DNA of 64,000 nt from Euonymus europaeus (lineage: Eukaryota > Streptophyta > Magnoliopsida > Celastrales > Celastraceae), in NCBI GenBank assembly GCA_963580455.1, contig OY756968.1, forward strand, positions 22,847,996 through 22,911,995, in the 5' to 3' direction. The position numbers and the translations under genes are program-made. Every line of letters starts with the position of its first letter. The first letter of the stretch is position 1. The notes under the pieces were generated by a model, which saw only the letters and a program-made list of their open reading frames with translations, did not search any database and was not told the DNA's origin. Positions 43,714 to 56,519 of this stretch are shown one piece after another.

Positions 43714-44301
43714 TACGCCACGTGTCGACTCATGGTAACAGGATATGCCGGGTATTAACGAAAAGGACGGTTCGTTTTAGTAAAATAAGAAAATATTTGA
43801 ATTCCAAAAACTATAAAAAATTTCCCCCTCAACTTCGCCGCCATTTTTGTTTTCAGGCATTTCAAAACTTCTCCACATTAAATAACACTAGTAAATAACG
43901 CATTTCAAACCACAATTCTCTTCCCGATTACGATTCGAGCAGCTCAGGTCTATCTCTCTTTCTCAACTACTGCTGTTTTTGTTTCATTATCTTTGATTTT
44001 GATATTTTCTGTTTTTCTTTTCATTCTTGGCCCATATACTCTTTGTTATATATCATAGATTTCTTAGTCTTCTTTTGGGATGCTGAGGTTTTCTTCGTGA
44101 AATTTGTGAGAAAAGCTTCAGAGACCACAATGTCTGAAGAATTCGACAATTTTGTTTCATACACTCAAAAATTGAAGAGATCTGGCTCTCTTGAAGTCTT
44201 TCTTTCTGTTTGCGATTATTTTTATAATCTAAGAATATTGACGTTTAAATCTCATATTGCTCACATGGTATTCATTTTGGAAAAACAGTAGCCGGAGAAC
44301 G
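43714..44301. promoter_or_regulatory. Region between the pyruvate kinase pseudogene and H2A.Z; H2A.Z promoter and leader
   Basis: A G-box (CCACGTGT) lies at 43718-43725, next to the old 5' end of the pseudogene. Further right is the H2A.Z promoter. A 5'-UTR intron for H2A.Z is likely: donor CAG|GTCTAT at 43948 and acceptor AAACAG|TAGCC ending at 44288, leaving a 13-base second leader exon before the ATG. Confidence 0.5.
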
Positions 44302-45568
44302 ATGGCTGGAAAAGGCGGGAAGGGGCTTCTGGCGGCCAAGACCACCGCAGCTAACAAGGACAAGGACAAGAAACGGCCGATTTCAAGGTCATCCCGAGCT
44401 GGTATTCAGGTAAATATATTTTGCTTTTACCGTTTTGTATGCACTTGTACATCGCCGTCTTTGTCTATCTGGCCATTTTTCCTATCCTAGTTTGTCGTAC
44501 ATATTCAAACTTATATTAAGATTTTAGATGTGATGAGACTGATTTCTGTAGTTTGTAAGTTCTAATCTATTAGTATGCTTACCGTATACGACGTAAAATG
44601 ATAAAAGTTAACAACAAGTAGATTTGAATCTGCATGGGTATAACTATTCTGGCTAATAGTGTTTTTTCTGTAAATGTATTAGATATTGGACTTATCTCTT
44701 TGTCATTTATTCGTGTCATGGTGTTCTTGGTGCTGTGTGTCTGATTCTCAAGCAGCATATTAAGAATGCGAATGGCATTGCAATTAGTTAAATGTTTGTA
44801 GAAATAGACAGTGCAAATGCTTTGATTTTATTGTTCTTTGCAATTCAGATAATCAAAATATCAGAATTGCAAAGAACAATACAATCAGTTAGACCTTTTG
44901 ATGGGTTTGAGGTTATCGAATTCCATAATTATCTGATGTTGGTATTTTTTCTGTGTTGTTTGGTTGCCTATCAGAAATTATTACTCAACATGAATTGTGT
45001 TAAAATAATGAAAGATTGTGAATCAAATGATCCTTCATTTTATGCACTATTTCCAGTATGTTAGAGACCCATAATTTTGATATATCTTAGTGGAATTCAT
45101 TAGTACTAGTTATACTCTGGTGCATGCCATTTTTGACACAAACATTGCTCAGATAGAAAAAATGCAATGATAATGTTGAAAAACTGAGTGTACAGACTTT
45201 TTCCCCCTTCTTCTAGAGTCGATTCAGTATTTGTTGATCTAACAACGGTAATTTCTTGCATGGATGTTCAGTTTCCAGTGGGTCGGATTCATCGGCACCT
45301 AAAGTCTAGGACTCAAGCAAATGGAAGGGTTGGAGCTACTGCTGCTGTCTACTTGGCCTCGATCCTGGAGTACCTGACTGCAGAGGTTCTTGAGCTTGCT
45401 GGAAATGCAAGCAAGGACTTGAAGGTGAAGCGAATCACTCCAAGGCATCTACAGCTGGCCATTAGAGGAGATGAGGAGCTTGACACTCTCATCAAAGGAA
45501 CTATTGCTGGTGGTGGTGTCATCCCTCACATTCACAAGTCCCTTATCAACAAAACCTCAAAAGATTAA
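44302..45568 (+). CDS. H2A.Z: Histone H2A variant H2A.Z
   Basis: Two coding exons (44302-44409 and 45272-45568) give 134 residues. The start [15 protein letters not shown] and the Lys-rich tail lead to the histone fold [20 protein letters not shown]2A.Z is identified by [38 protein letters not shown] and [14 protein letters not shown]; canonical H2A has ILLPKK-type and SHH/SPKK-type features not present here. H2A.Z is placed at the +1 nucleosome by SWR1 and affects transcription, temperature and flowering responses in plants. The C terminus ends NKTSKD. The 862-bp intron contains a perfect 18-bp inverted repeat at 44829-44881. Leucine in VYLASILEY replaces the more common Thr in VYTASVLEY, a mild variation. 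Confidence 0.96.
44829..44881. repeat. Perfect 18-bp inverted repeat with 17-bp loop in the H2A.Z intron
   Basis: TATTGTTCTTTGCAATTC at 44829-44846 is matched exactly by its reverse complement at 44864-44881. The stem is too short for a typical plant microRNA precursor, so it is recorded only as a hairpin. Confidence 0.9.
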
Positions 45569-47430
45569 GTTGTTAGTATCAGATTTCCAGTAGGGTTTTA
45601 TTGTGTGATTAGTATATTTGTTAGGCAGTGCTGGATTTGCTCAGGAACATGAACATCTTTGTTAGGAAATGTGTTATGACTCCTTGGATTTGTGATTATA
45701 GTTGTAGTTGGTTTCCCAGTCCAGAATAGGTATGCTTGTTGGATAGTTATATGTCCCAGTTGTCTAGTATCGTAGTGCATTTTCTGTTATTCTTGTAGAA
45801 TTCTCCTTTTCTACTGCATCTTTGGAATCTACAATTGGTTTTTATAAAGTTGATGTTGCTTACATGCTTTCCCATTCTTCTATGATCCTGTTCCATTGTG
45901 GAACAAAAGTCTCAAGTGGGCAACTTTTGACCATTTAGGAACAAAATAGCTACTTTGAATCTCAGATAATGTGTGATCATAATTAAATCTTCTGTTTCGG
46001 ATTCTAAAATAGTATTTGGGTTTTATTCGCAAGGGTAAGGATGGAGAAATTGAATCCTCCTCTTGAATGTAGAGGATGCAATCATGGAAGCCAATAAAAA
46101 TTAAGGGGTAAATATGAAGAATTTGAGGACCCAAATGAACTTCCTTTTATTGATATAAAGACAGTTTTACAACCACTCGTACACTCTTTGCTTGCCACAC
46201 AACACACACTTGGCACTTTCACTACTTCAGTGGATTGCCGACATGAATCTTCTAGACAATACAAATGTTCATGTCTATTTAGTAGAGCGTTTATACAACA
46301 TATATTTTATTAGGCATATTTTCAGACACACTCTTTATCAATACATGAGTTGGTTATATGATATTTCTAAACTATCAAAAAAATCTACATAAAAAATAGA
46401 GGGGCTAAATATACATCAAAAGAAATGCTTTATTACACAACAAAAAAAATTATTTTGATACTAAATTCTTGTTAAATATACTGTTACAATATATTGTTAG
46501 AGCCAAAATACTTCAAATAAACCCAAAAAAAAAAAAAAAAAACCAATGTCACATGACAAATCACGTGCCAAATTATTTTATTTTTTAGGTTTCTTGTTTA
46601 CCCCTTTTATTTTTATTTTTTATCGGAATACTATATTGAACAAAAATAGAGTAAGGTCATCTCTACCAAACGGTTACAATGGCCCCCAATTTATTTATTG
46701 GGTAGCAATCAATTTGGTCCACTAAAATTTTTATGGGTTTTCAATCATGCCTACATGGACATGAATGTTCTGGTTAACTCTTTGGTGGAGCTTATTTTTG
46801 TAATTTTTATGGATTTAAGCAACGCGAGAATAACTATATGCATCTTTATTTCTTAAAAATAGATCTCCAATACTCATTTCTCATTTTTTCTTTTACTTTA
46901 ATTATGGAGTATTTCAAATGAATCGACGCGTACTTAATTTAATTATGGAATATTTCCAATTAATAGACGGTCCTCTTTGGAGTTTAGAGTTGTTGGACGC
47001 GACATGTAAGGAAACCTTGAATTTAATTCCTAACGATAATATGAATATGGCAGGGAAAAACAAAGGGAGATTGCTTTATCAGAATAAATTGAACCAACAG
47101 TCACGTCTCACAACATTTTAGACCCCATTTAAAACAAAAATCACGATATTTTAAACAATATTTCAAACAACATATATGCTATCAACATATAAATTGTTTA
47201 TCAAGCCGAACAAATGCAAACAAATATAGCTGGAAGAAGCATCTCATGATGCATAAGAAGCTGAGTATTCTGTATTAGCTACACTCCAAAAAAAAGGATC
47301 TTAGTCATCAGCCTCCACCTTATTCCCTATATGCACTTTTTTGTTCTTTTACACACCCTATCTCTTAAATAAGCACAAATAACATTTCAAACCTCAATTT
47401 CCACCTCTCTCTTATCACAAAAGCATATTC
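45569..47430. other. Intergenic region between H2A.Z and D27
   Basis: Holds the H2A.Z 3' untranslated region, AT-rich spacer with homopolymer A tracts (near 46528) and the D27 promoter. I see no supported gene; the open frame at 46918-47121 has no recognisable domain. Confidence 0.55.
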
Positions 47431-50400
47431 ATGGAAGCCGAGCTACTTACACAGAGCAGGCTCTCCTTCACAACTGTTGCTCGCGGGAGATGCATTCGTA
47501 GGCACGAATATTCGCCCGTTCTTGCAGTACTCAACAGACCATCTGAAAATTCAAGCCAAATAACATATAAGACCAGAGTAAAGCAAGCAAATGACTCCAC
47601 GGGAAAAATCAGTGTCTACAATGATAACTGGTTCGATAAAATGGCGATAAACCATCTGTCCAAAAGCGTACAAGCTGTAACAGGTTCCTTATCTTTCATT
47701 TGTTTAATTTTGTTTTGAGTTTTTTTTTTCCTCTTCATTTATATTTATAAGCGATGAACGTATATTTCAGGGATAAGAAACAATAAGACTGGTTTTGAGA
47801 GCTTGGTGGAGGCAGCGACTGCTACGTTCATGAACTTCAATCCAATCCAACAACGTGAGCTCATGGTTCAAGCTCTTGAGATGGCCTTTCCGAAACCAAT
47901 CATGACCATGGCAAGTTTCTTGTTAATTTTTCAGTTCTTGTTTCTGTACGTCTTTGTCCTTGTTGTTTTTCTCCCATCTTCGTTTTTTCCGCTTAAAAAA
48001 ACTAGAGCAAAGTAATCCATACTTGCAGACAATCCAATGGGACCCATTTTTCTTTATTTTGAACCTTTTTTAACACAAGGAATAGGTTGTCAACTAAAAC
48101 AAGGGAGACAGACAGTCGTAAGCCTTAATGAACAGCTATGCCGGCTAATCTGTTTCTGTATAAGGTAAAGCAAAACAACCAATGTTTTCAAACCCGAACC
48201 GGCCAAGAAATCGGTTCCCGGTCCGACCGGTTGAACTGGCCGGTTCGGTAGCACACATAAAAATATAATTATATTTATAATTTTGAGTGTGTTTATATAC
48301 ACAAAAAATGAAAATTTATATTTTGTCAAATTTACCTTATATAATTGAAAATTCTTATTTTGTCAAAAAAATATTATATAATTATAAAGATGATTGCGAA
48401 ATAAAAATGGAAATTCCTATTTTATCAAATTTACCTTATATAATTACAAATTCCTATTTTGTCACAATAAATATTGAGGTTTAATTTCGAAATCGAAAAT
48501 GAAAACAAAATCAAGAAGATTATATTCTCTCATTAAAGTCAAAGAAGGAGATGATTTCATATTTTATGAAGAGAAAAATAAGGAATCTAAAATCCTAAAT
48601 ATAATTTCACACATTAATAATTAATAAGTACCATTTATTACAATTTATTACAACAAAAATTATTTATTATAATTTATTATAACAAAACCGATTTTATGTA
48701 GACAATCGGATCGGACTGGCGGCCGGGTGCCGGTCCGATCCAAGTCTTACAACATTGAAAACAACACACGTGCACAAGACAAACGTTGTTTCTAAGACAA
48801 ATGTTGTTTCTAGAAATTGAACCTGTAACCTCTAGGTTGCATTTTTACAACTCTACCACCGAGCCAAATTTTTGTATAAACTCTCTTTTTTTATTGAATT
48901 ATCATCTCTGTTTATCAAATAAAGAAGAAGCTAAAACAAGGACATAGAGGGCTGGGTTATCTACTTACTTTGTAGTTTGTCCACATATCTTGATGTTCTT
49001 TCGCATCTTCCTTTAGAATAAAGCACTCCAAGTTGATTGAAGACTTGAGATAATCTCCTATCTAAACCACATTACAGAATTAATATATGTATCGTATTAG
49101 ATAAAGACGTCTGCATCGAACATTCCTAGAATCCAAGAAATGTCGATGCAAACTATAATACAAGCAAGAAATGTCTACGTTTCCAGGTCTGGAAAGACGA
49201 GCAAAATAAATTCTTCTTCATGCATATAAAAAACAAGCATTCTAATGAAAAATATATGGCAAAGAAATAATAATTAGAAAATTTCATTTCAAACCTGGCC
49301 ATAGGATCCTATTCTACAACTTATGCTACTTTCTTACTGTAACATTGCAATTTAAAGGGGAGCTTCAAAGTTTGTTCTTAATCTCTCTCTCGGCTCTTTC
49401 ATTTTAGCATATTCTGCATTCATAACATTTGTTGCAAAATCTAAGTACTGGTTTATGATCGATGATCAATAGCAGATAAGGAAAATGCTACCCAAATCTC
49501 AATTCACAAGGGAGTTCTTTGCTGCCTTCACAACTGTATTTTTTGCTTGGCTTGTCGGACCCTGTCAAGTAAGTGAACTTCCATAAAATATTTATGGACA
49601 TAAAAAGAGGGCAGTACTCCATAATTATTTATATATTAGGGAGAATACTTGCTATTCTTGTTTGAGAGATAGTTAAGATCCTCTGCCTCACACGATGAAA
49701 AGACTATTTCATAATAGCCAATCTAGAACTAGAGGACAATGTGAAACTATGAAAATGAGAGAGAGAGAGAGAGAGAGAGAATCCCACAATATTTTTGTAC
49801 AGTAATTTCCATACATAGGCATGGATATACATGCATGATTGCATATGCTGAGTACACACACAATATAGGGATGCAAACTCATGCATATGTAACATGTTTC
49901 ACTGAAGTTTGAAATGAAATCTAAAAGATCGAATTAATTTTACCATGCTAGGTGCGCGAATCAGAGCTCAATGGGGAAAAAGAAAAGAATGAAGTCTACA
50001 TAAAAAAGTGCAGGTAACTGAACCCTTCATTCTTTCCTTTATTTTCAATCCAAATGGGTTCAAATCTTGCCAACCTAAGACACGTTATATACCTAAAAAC
50101 AATGTGCACCAATGATTATGCTGCTTGCTTACAATTCCTTTCTCATGGCTATATCATGACTATTATAGTCACTATAACCTTAATCATTGTCAAAAAACAC
50201 TTTTTAATACTTTTCATTGCCCTTGGTTTTCCTCCACATAACCCACAACTTTTTTTCTCCTAATTCTACACAGGTTCTTAGAAGAAAGCAATTGTGCGGG
50301 GATGTGCACCAACCTCTGCAAAATGCCTTCTCAGACCTTCATAAAAGACTACCTGGGAGTGTCAGTCAACATGGTTCCCAGTAAGAACCTCCACTCAGTA

Positions 50401-51802
50401 ACTATTTATATAAGAATTGTTGCAAATGCCTTTAGACAGCATGCATCTTAGTGGCAAGATGATCACACAACTTCATACTGAAGCACACATTTCCTATGGT
50501 TATTGGAAAGAAAAAAACACATATTTACTGCAGTAAGGGTTGGAGTGAATGATTAAATTATCTAGGATTAGAAAACTCGTACCTATTGTAAGAAAAATAC
50601 TACTTTCTTAGTTTCTAGATAAACTATCTTCACATTTTTGGGCATAATAACACTGCATATCACCATATAAAAAATTTGCTTTGCCAGGAAGTGTGATTTC
50701 TTATTCTGGAAAGGGTCTACAGTATGAATGAGCAACTTACTCATATTGGAAACAACAAATAACTATTTCCTCATAAAGTAATGGACTATAATCAGAATGA
50801 CTAAATATCAGGAAAATAGAAAAAACCTATCCTTCAAAGAGTAATTATAGCTGCAACATAAAGTGGAGGCCATGATCATCATGTAAATGGAGGGCCCCAT
50901 GCACAAACCACATTGCAAGTAGACCCATCTAATGTCAAAAGAGAAATTCTAGCCGAAAGCTTAAGAAAATATCAAATGCACAATGCCCGAAGTCCAGACC
51001 AAAAAATTAAACATACAAGATATCATGATTAATGTTGTGTAGTCCACCATATTGTTGATTGATATACACTGACTTCCATCTGTAATCTTTTTCATAAAAC
51101 TAATTATTCTTCTTTCACCTGCCTCATATATAGTGTGAGCACAAGTAAATAAATTTCATTTATTAAAGGCACTCGAATTAAATCTTTGTAGCATTTCCAT
51201 GTGCCAATATTTAGTTGGTTAGCAAAGCCCCACGACAGATAAATACTCCACCATCGATCAGTTTAGAACCGTTGTATGAAAGTTTGGAATAATTCCATCG
51301 ATTGAATAGAACTTGACTAACTATGGAATACCTTCTGATTTGCAGATTTTGATGACATGAGTTGCAAGATGATATTTGGTCAGGATCCTCCATCACTGGC
51401 GGATGATCCAGCATTGGCGCAGCCTTGCTACAAACAATGTAATGCCACTTTAACATAGTCCTTCACCTGAACTTCATACAATTAATTCCTTGTCAATTTC
51501 CTCCATAGAAAGAAATCCACTCAGTACACTATAAAACTCCATTTTATCCTGTCAATTTCCTCCATAGAAAGAAATCCACTCAGTACGCTATATAACTCCA
51601 TTTTATCTCATGCCATCAAGACATAAGATCAATAGGTGGCTCCAGAGAACTTTTGAGTGCCATGTGAGCAGTTGAAGCAAATTTGAATATGGGTTTTGAA
51701 TGCTATCATCAAATATATATTGCTTGACATAATTGCAAATTGTTTATATATGTAGGTAAAGTAAAACGAAAGCACAGAATGCAGTGCCCGGTTGATTCGT
51801 GA
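47431..51802 (+). CDS. D27: Beta-carotene isomerase D27 (DWARF27), chloroplast
   Basis: Seven coding exons (47431-47683, 47771-47910, 49476-49568, 49952-50013, 50274-50380, 51346-51438, 51756-51802) give 264 residues. D27 converts all-trans- to 9-cis-beta-carotene in plastids, the first committed step of strigolactone synthesis. The N-terminal 50 or so residues are Ser/Arg-rich and fit a transit peptide. Family features are [36 protein letters not shown], and the Cys-rich DUF4033 core [40 protein letters not shown] and [10 protein letters not shown]. The second intron (47911-49475) starts with GC (ATG|GCAAGT), a known minor donor class, and hosts a 581-bp MITE-like element and a SINE head. 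Intron 6 carries a 59-bp tandem repeat. D27-like paralogues exist, but the [20 protein letters not shown] sequence fits D27 proper best. Confidence 0.93.
48183..48763. mobile_element. MITE-like element with TGTTTTCAA ends in D27 intron 2
   Basis: Left end TGTTTTCAAACCCGAACCGG and right end TTGAAAACA are inverted, and the GC-rich subterminal parts are related (CGGTTCCCGGTCCGACCGG left, CCGGTGCCGGTCCGATCC-like right). The interior is AT-rich and repetitive (TTTTGTCAAATTTACCTTATATAATT-like blocks at 48325 and 48420). A clean target duplication was not identified. Confidence 0.6.
48810..48865 (-). mobile_element. tRNA-derived SINE head in D27 intron 2
   Basis: Read on the minus strand it begins GGCTCGGTGGTAGAGTTG (A box) and has GAGGTTACAGGTTCAATTTC (B box) about 35 bp on, the arrangement of plant tRNA-derived SINEs. 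A duplicated AAACAACATTTGTCTTAG-like motif follows. The 3' end runs into the neighbouring MITE-like element, and its limits are not defined. Confidence 0.6.
49757..49781. repeat. (GA)12 microsatellite in a D27 intron
   Basis: An uninterrupted GA run between coding exons 3 and 4 of D27. Confidence 0.93.
51491..51608. repeat. Two-copy tandem repeat, 59-bp unit, in D27 intron 6
   Basis: The unit starts TGTCAATTTCCTCCATAG and ends CCATTTTATC. Copies begin at 51491 and 51550 with only a few substitutions (CAGTACACTATAAAAC versus CAGTACGCTATATAAC). Confidence 0.95.
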
Positions 51803-54800
51803 AGATGCAAAAAAAAACCCTCAAAAAAGGGATTATTGGATATCCTTCTACACAGACAACCTAGTTAGCAAAATAACTATTTGCAAGTACAGCAAGATGA
51901 TTTCCACACTTTTGCAACAAACAAATTACTTCTTAGTTCAGGCATCAACAAAGTGACAAACCAATTTGGGTTAAATATGCAGTCCGACATGATGTTCAAC
52001 CATGCAGAGGAAAGTTGTTTGAAGTTAACAGAAAGTAGATTTTGACATTTTTCAGGGCTATATTCCCATATGTGCAATTCATAACAGCTGGAAGCAAAAT
52101 TATGTAATTTAACAAATCAAAATGGTATTCAAAAATTTATGATACAGTTCTTCTGTAGAATAAAAGGAGATGACCAAACCACAGTCTCAACTTGTCAAGT
52201 AAAGTTGAACCTAGCAAGGACAAGTTCATGATATATGATCCGAGATTGTTACTATTACTATCATTATTATTGATAAGCATGATTGTGATTCTATTAGATT
52301 GTCATGATCTCCAAGCTCATTTTGAACACAAGCATTTCACACAATTTTAAGAACATTGATTGGCTAAAAAAAAAGAACAGAGGACCGGATGGCGTATGCT
52401 CCACTTATGGGTGGAACTAATAGCTCGAACAAGGAACTAAGAGACAGTGGATTAAGTGAAATGAATTCATAGAATTAACTAGATCGTAACAAGATTAATT
52501 AACAGTATGCAGCGACTAAGCAATGATGACATGTGAAAGAATGACGAATATTATTCAAGATTTTCACAGAAGAGTAGTGGTATCATGAGTTGAGCCTAAT
52601 ATGGCCAAATAAATAGTTACCATATATATTTGGACAAAGAAATTAGCTATTTTATAAGGAAGAGAGGTATTTTGACTGAACTTGTGTAGGGTTCCAGGGA
52701 AGCAAGAGTGGAACTTGTCTCCCACTTTCAGTTGCTCTCAAATGACCAACCAACATTCTCCCACTGTCTTTTCTACCTCAATGAGATAGTGACTTAGTAA
52801 TCTGACCCACTTTCAGCCATTACAATGTTCAGCACAAATTCGATCCATTTCATAATAATACTTTTTAAGGCTTTAGGGTGTTCAAACAGAACAGCAGAGT
52901 GAGTGGAAGCACAAGGGGCCAGAAAGTGGAATCTTTTCTTCATTAAAGGACATTGTTTGGATCTAAGCAGCAATCGAACAAACAGAAAATAAGAAAGTAA
53001 CAAGTTTGGTAGGAACAAAGACCGGAAACAACTGTTGTTCATCTTTTGACAAAATTACAGAAATCCTTTTGATTGGTTTCCATGGAAGCACATACATACT
53101 ATGACACACTATTATTTGCAATTTACATATCGTATTCTAGTGAAACTCACATGCATGGAAGTCAATAAGAAACCCAAATCACTAGATTGTAAATATGCAT
53201 CACAAATTGAATGGTTTGCTTAGCGAACCAACCTCAGAAAGTTATCTACGTCTTCTAATCTACTGTTTCAACCCCTGAATGGCATCTAAGCTCTACATGC
53301 AGACTATCAAACACAAAATTACAGCATAAAAAAGAACAAAAAAAAATACCCATCTAATCACGTGAAGATAAACTAAAAATACCTTCTAATCCTTGTCCGG
53401 AACTTGGAAGGCAATTTTTCTCTCTAGGCCCCTCTTGTTCTACGTATTAATTTGCTGTTTTTCCTTTTTTTCAATCCCTGATGTTTGCTTTTGCAGCATA
53501 CGAGTACGAGGCTGGGCGAGAAATCTTCATTGGCGCATAGTTCTGGGCCACCTACAGATCGATGTTGCGTCCAGGAAGCAATTTGTATCATAGCTTAAGG
53601 CTTCAAATCAGATGTCCAAGATGCCATTTTTCAACCTATTTTTTTTCGGGGGGTTTTTCTTTTTTTTGAAAAATAGTCATATTTCAAAAAAAAAAAAACT
53701 ACTCTCCAAAGATGGATACAAATCCCACAAAAGAGAAAGCAAACTCCCACACAAAGAACAACAACTCGGACATAAGAGAGAACAACACCCACACAGAGGA
53801 GGATAAAAACCAAAGAAAATTACAAAAAAAATATATTATTGAATGCGAAATTACGAGATTAAAGCCACACAACAGTTGAGAATGGTATTATACAAATTTG
53901 TTTTTCGTATATTCGATATGGACTTAAATTCGAGTCGTTAGACCAATACACATAAGGAGTTTCTCACCTTAAGAAGGATAAGTAGAATCAAAACTCAATA
54001 CTTGTAAGGTTAAGTACAATCAAAACTCAAAATGCTACCACAAAAGTATTGTTTTCAGCACAGTCAAAACTCAACACTTTTTGAATTCGTACAATTTGGC
54101 CCTATAAAAATTTACCGTGATATATCATCCAAATGATTCTCTCTTTTCTTATTTAGGGGAATTGAAAACGAGGGATTCAAACCATAAGGGTTGATAACTT
54201 GACTAATTCATTTATTGTGAGTCTAGGAAGATAAAAGATGTATTTTTTTTAGGAAATGACTTGACTTTAATGTCTTTTGAAGTCAATTTTGACAAAGTCC
54301 GATAGATCTAAAAATTAGGATTATTTAATGATCAACTGCCGACCTGCACGAAATTAATAGGATTAGGTGTCCATTTATTGATCGTACACAATGTGAATTG
54401 AAATTTCAAACATGCATGCATGTGAATTTTTACGCTCGATGATGTGTCGATGGGATCACCGATAAATATAGAAAGGGAGCCGTAGGGCTTGCAGCCTAGA
54501 TGTAATGGGATGAGGGCTCTGTCAACCAAACTGTAGGGATGGACTTGTCGGTCTAAATGCATAGGTCATGGGTTTGTTATTTATTTGCCTAAAGTTATGA
54601 TAACTGAATCCATCGATAGGTAATTTTAAATAATGTACATCTCTCTAATGGAATTCATCGATAATTAAAATAACCGTTGATAACCAACCATTCAACCAGC
54701 TCAATTTGTGTAAAAAAAAAAAAATTATAACCGATCAAACGTTGTCACAAGTGGATATGTTTAAGCTGAGATTGGGCCTTGTACCGTTTTTGTCCTAAAA

Positions 54801-55414
54801 CATGTTTCGCAAAATCTAGCCCAACATTTCGGTGTATCATGCCTAGCCTAGTAAATATGGCTCGATCTCTAGGCCGAATTGGAACGGTGATTATTAATAA
54901 TTTAATATACATGATCGGGCCCAATCTTTGAGTTTTGAACTTTTAATAATTGGGCCACTTGACATGTTATGGGCTTTTCCCGTCTATTCTTGTCCAAACC
55001 AAGTACCACTTCTAAGGCCCACAACACTGGGTCCCATTTAATGTGGGGGTATTTAACACAAATTCAAATGGGTGGTGCTAAATATCCAAGTTTTTGTAAC
55101 AGGACATTAACTCAAGTTTAAGTTTACATGACATGCTTTGTAAGCGTATGACATGAAAAATTAAAATTTTAAAAATAAAATATATCATTAAAAAACTTAA
55201 AGAACATTTTTTTTCTTAAAACGAAATTTTAAAACACTTTATCTCTTAAAATATAAATTAGATTTTAAAAAAAATCGATATCTAGAATAAAGATTTATCT
55301 AGCAAGATCCATCATCAATAGGTTTTATTTAGTCATGCTTAATTATATTATTTTTTTTGTACTAACATGTGGGTTACATAGTTTTCAGTGTTTATTTATG
55401 GATACTGATATGGG

Positions 55415-55605
55415 CTCGTATATCGAATTTTCATGTTGTAGCATAAACAATGAGTGTCAAACCCTAATGAAAACGAATTCGCTAAATCCTAACGGACTCG
55501 TGTATCGAATTTTCATGTTGTAACCTTAACAATAAGGTTATAAACCCCCAGAGAAACAAATTCGCTAAATCCTAACGAGTTCGTGTATCGAATTTTCATA
55601 CTTTA
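55415..55605. repeat. Imperfect tandem repeat, 82-83 bp unit, about 2.3 copies
   Basis: The anchor TATCGAATTTTCAT recurs at 55421, 55503 and 55586. Between anchors, AAACCC..., GAATTCGCTAAATCCTAACG (55474) and AAATTCGCTAAATCCTAACG (55558) also recur in order. Confidence 0.9.
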
Positions 55606-56519
55606 ACCTAAAAATGTTGGATTCACCAAACCTCGATGAATTCTCTACTAAAATCTTAAATGTCCCAAGTGATAAACTCTAGGGTTTGGGTACCCTACAT
55701 AATTTCAATAGAAATGCAAAAAATAACGAATATATATTCTATCATCATAGTGTTCGAATAGACAGTTTACACATCATATATATGAATTATATTACTTTTA
55801 AAAATAATTTAATAGAAAAAATGCAATAAAGACTATAGACAATAAGTCTTATTATAAATATTTTTACGCGCTAGTTCGAATATGTATTTTTTTTAAAATC
55901 TAACATGTATTTTGAGAAAGAAAATATTTTCGTTTATGAAAAATTAATAATATTATTAACTGATTTTTGAAAAAATCCCAACATGACCGATCAACATAGA
56001 GGTCATGCAGACTTGGGTTGAGTTAGCTTAATAAAAATTGGGTTCTATAACATTTTTGAATTCAAATATATATTTTTTATTCAAATTTCTTGTAAAAATT
56101 ATATGACAATTATAAATAGTTGAATATGAATTCAAAATATTTAATTTTATATCACAATAAATTTAATTTTTATTTCAAACAAAAAAAATATACTTTTTGA
56201 ATTTATAATACTATAATACATTAATAAATTTTTAATAGATTTATAAAAAAAATTGGTGCACTTAAACACTGGACCTCCCCTTAAAGCCATTAGATCATCT
56301 GATTGGCTAGTTCTATTGTGACCAGATTGGATTGGGTTGTGCTTCTTCTTCACCCAGGTTTGTTATATGCCAAAAATTGAAGAAACTGAAATTATGTAAA
56401 GCACAATAATACACTCCTATGTATGTCAGTGTGAGCATAACACTATTTTTCATATGTCAATTAGGTTTTTTTTTAATTAATTTAGTCACTAAAATTTAGG
56501 AATTTTGGATCGTAAAAAT

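Noticed and set aside
53480..53600. Possible exon after a TTTTGCAG acceptor (CSIRVRGWARNLHW...)
   Set aside because: No matching upstream exon or recognised family; D27 already ends at 51802.
54440..54580. GC-richer patch with a GGTCATGGGTTTG motif resembling a B box
   Set aside because: No convincing A box at the right distance and no tail or target duplication.
56255..56340. tRNA/SINE-like sequence on the minus strand
   Set aside because: A- and B-box matches are too weak and the spacing is off compared with the heads at 48810 and 23710.
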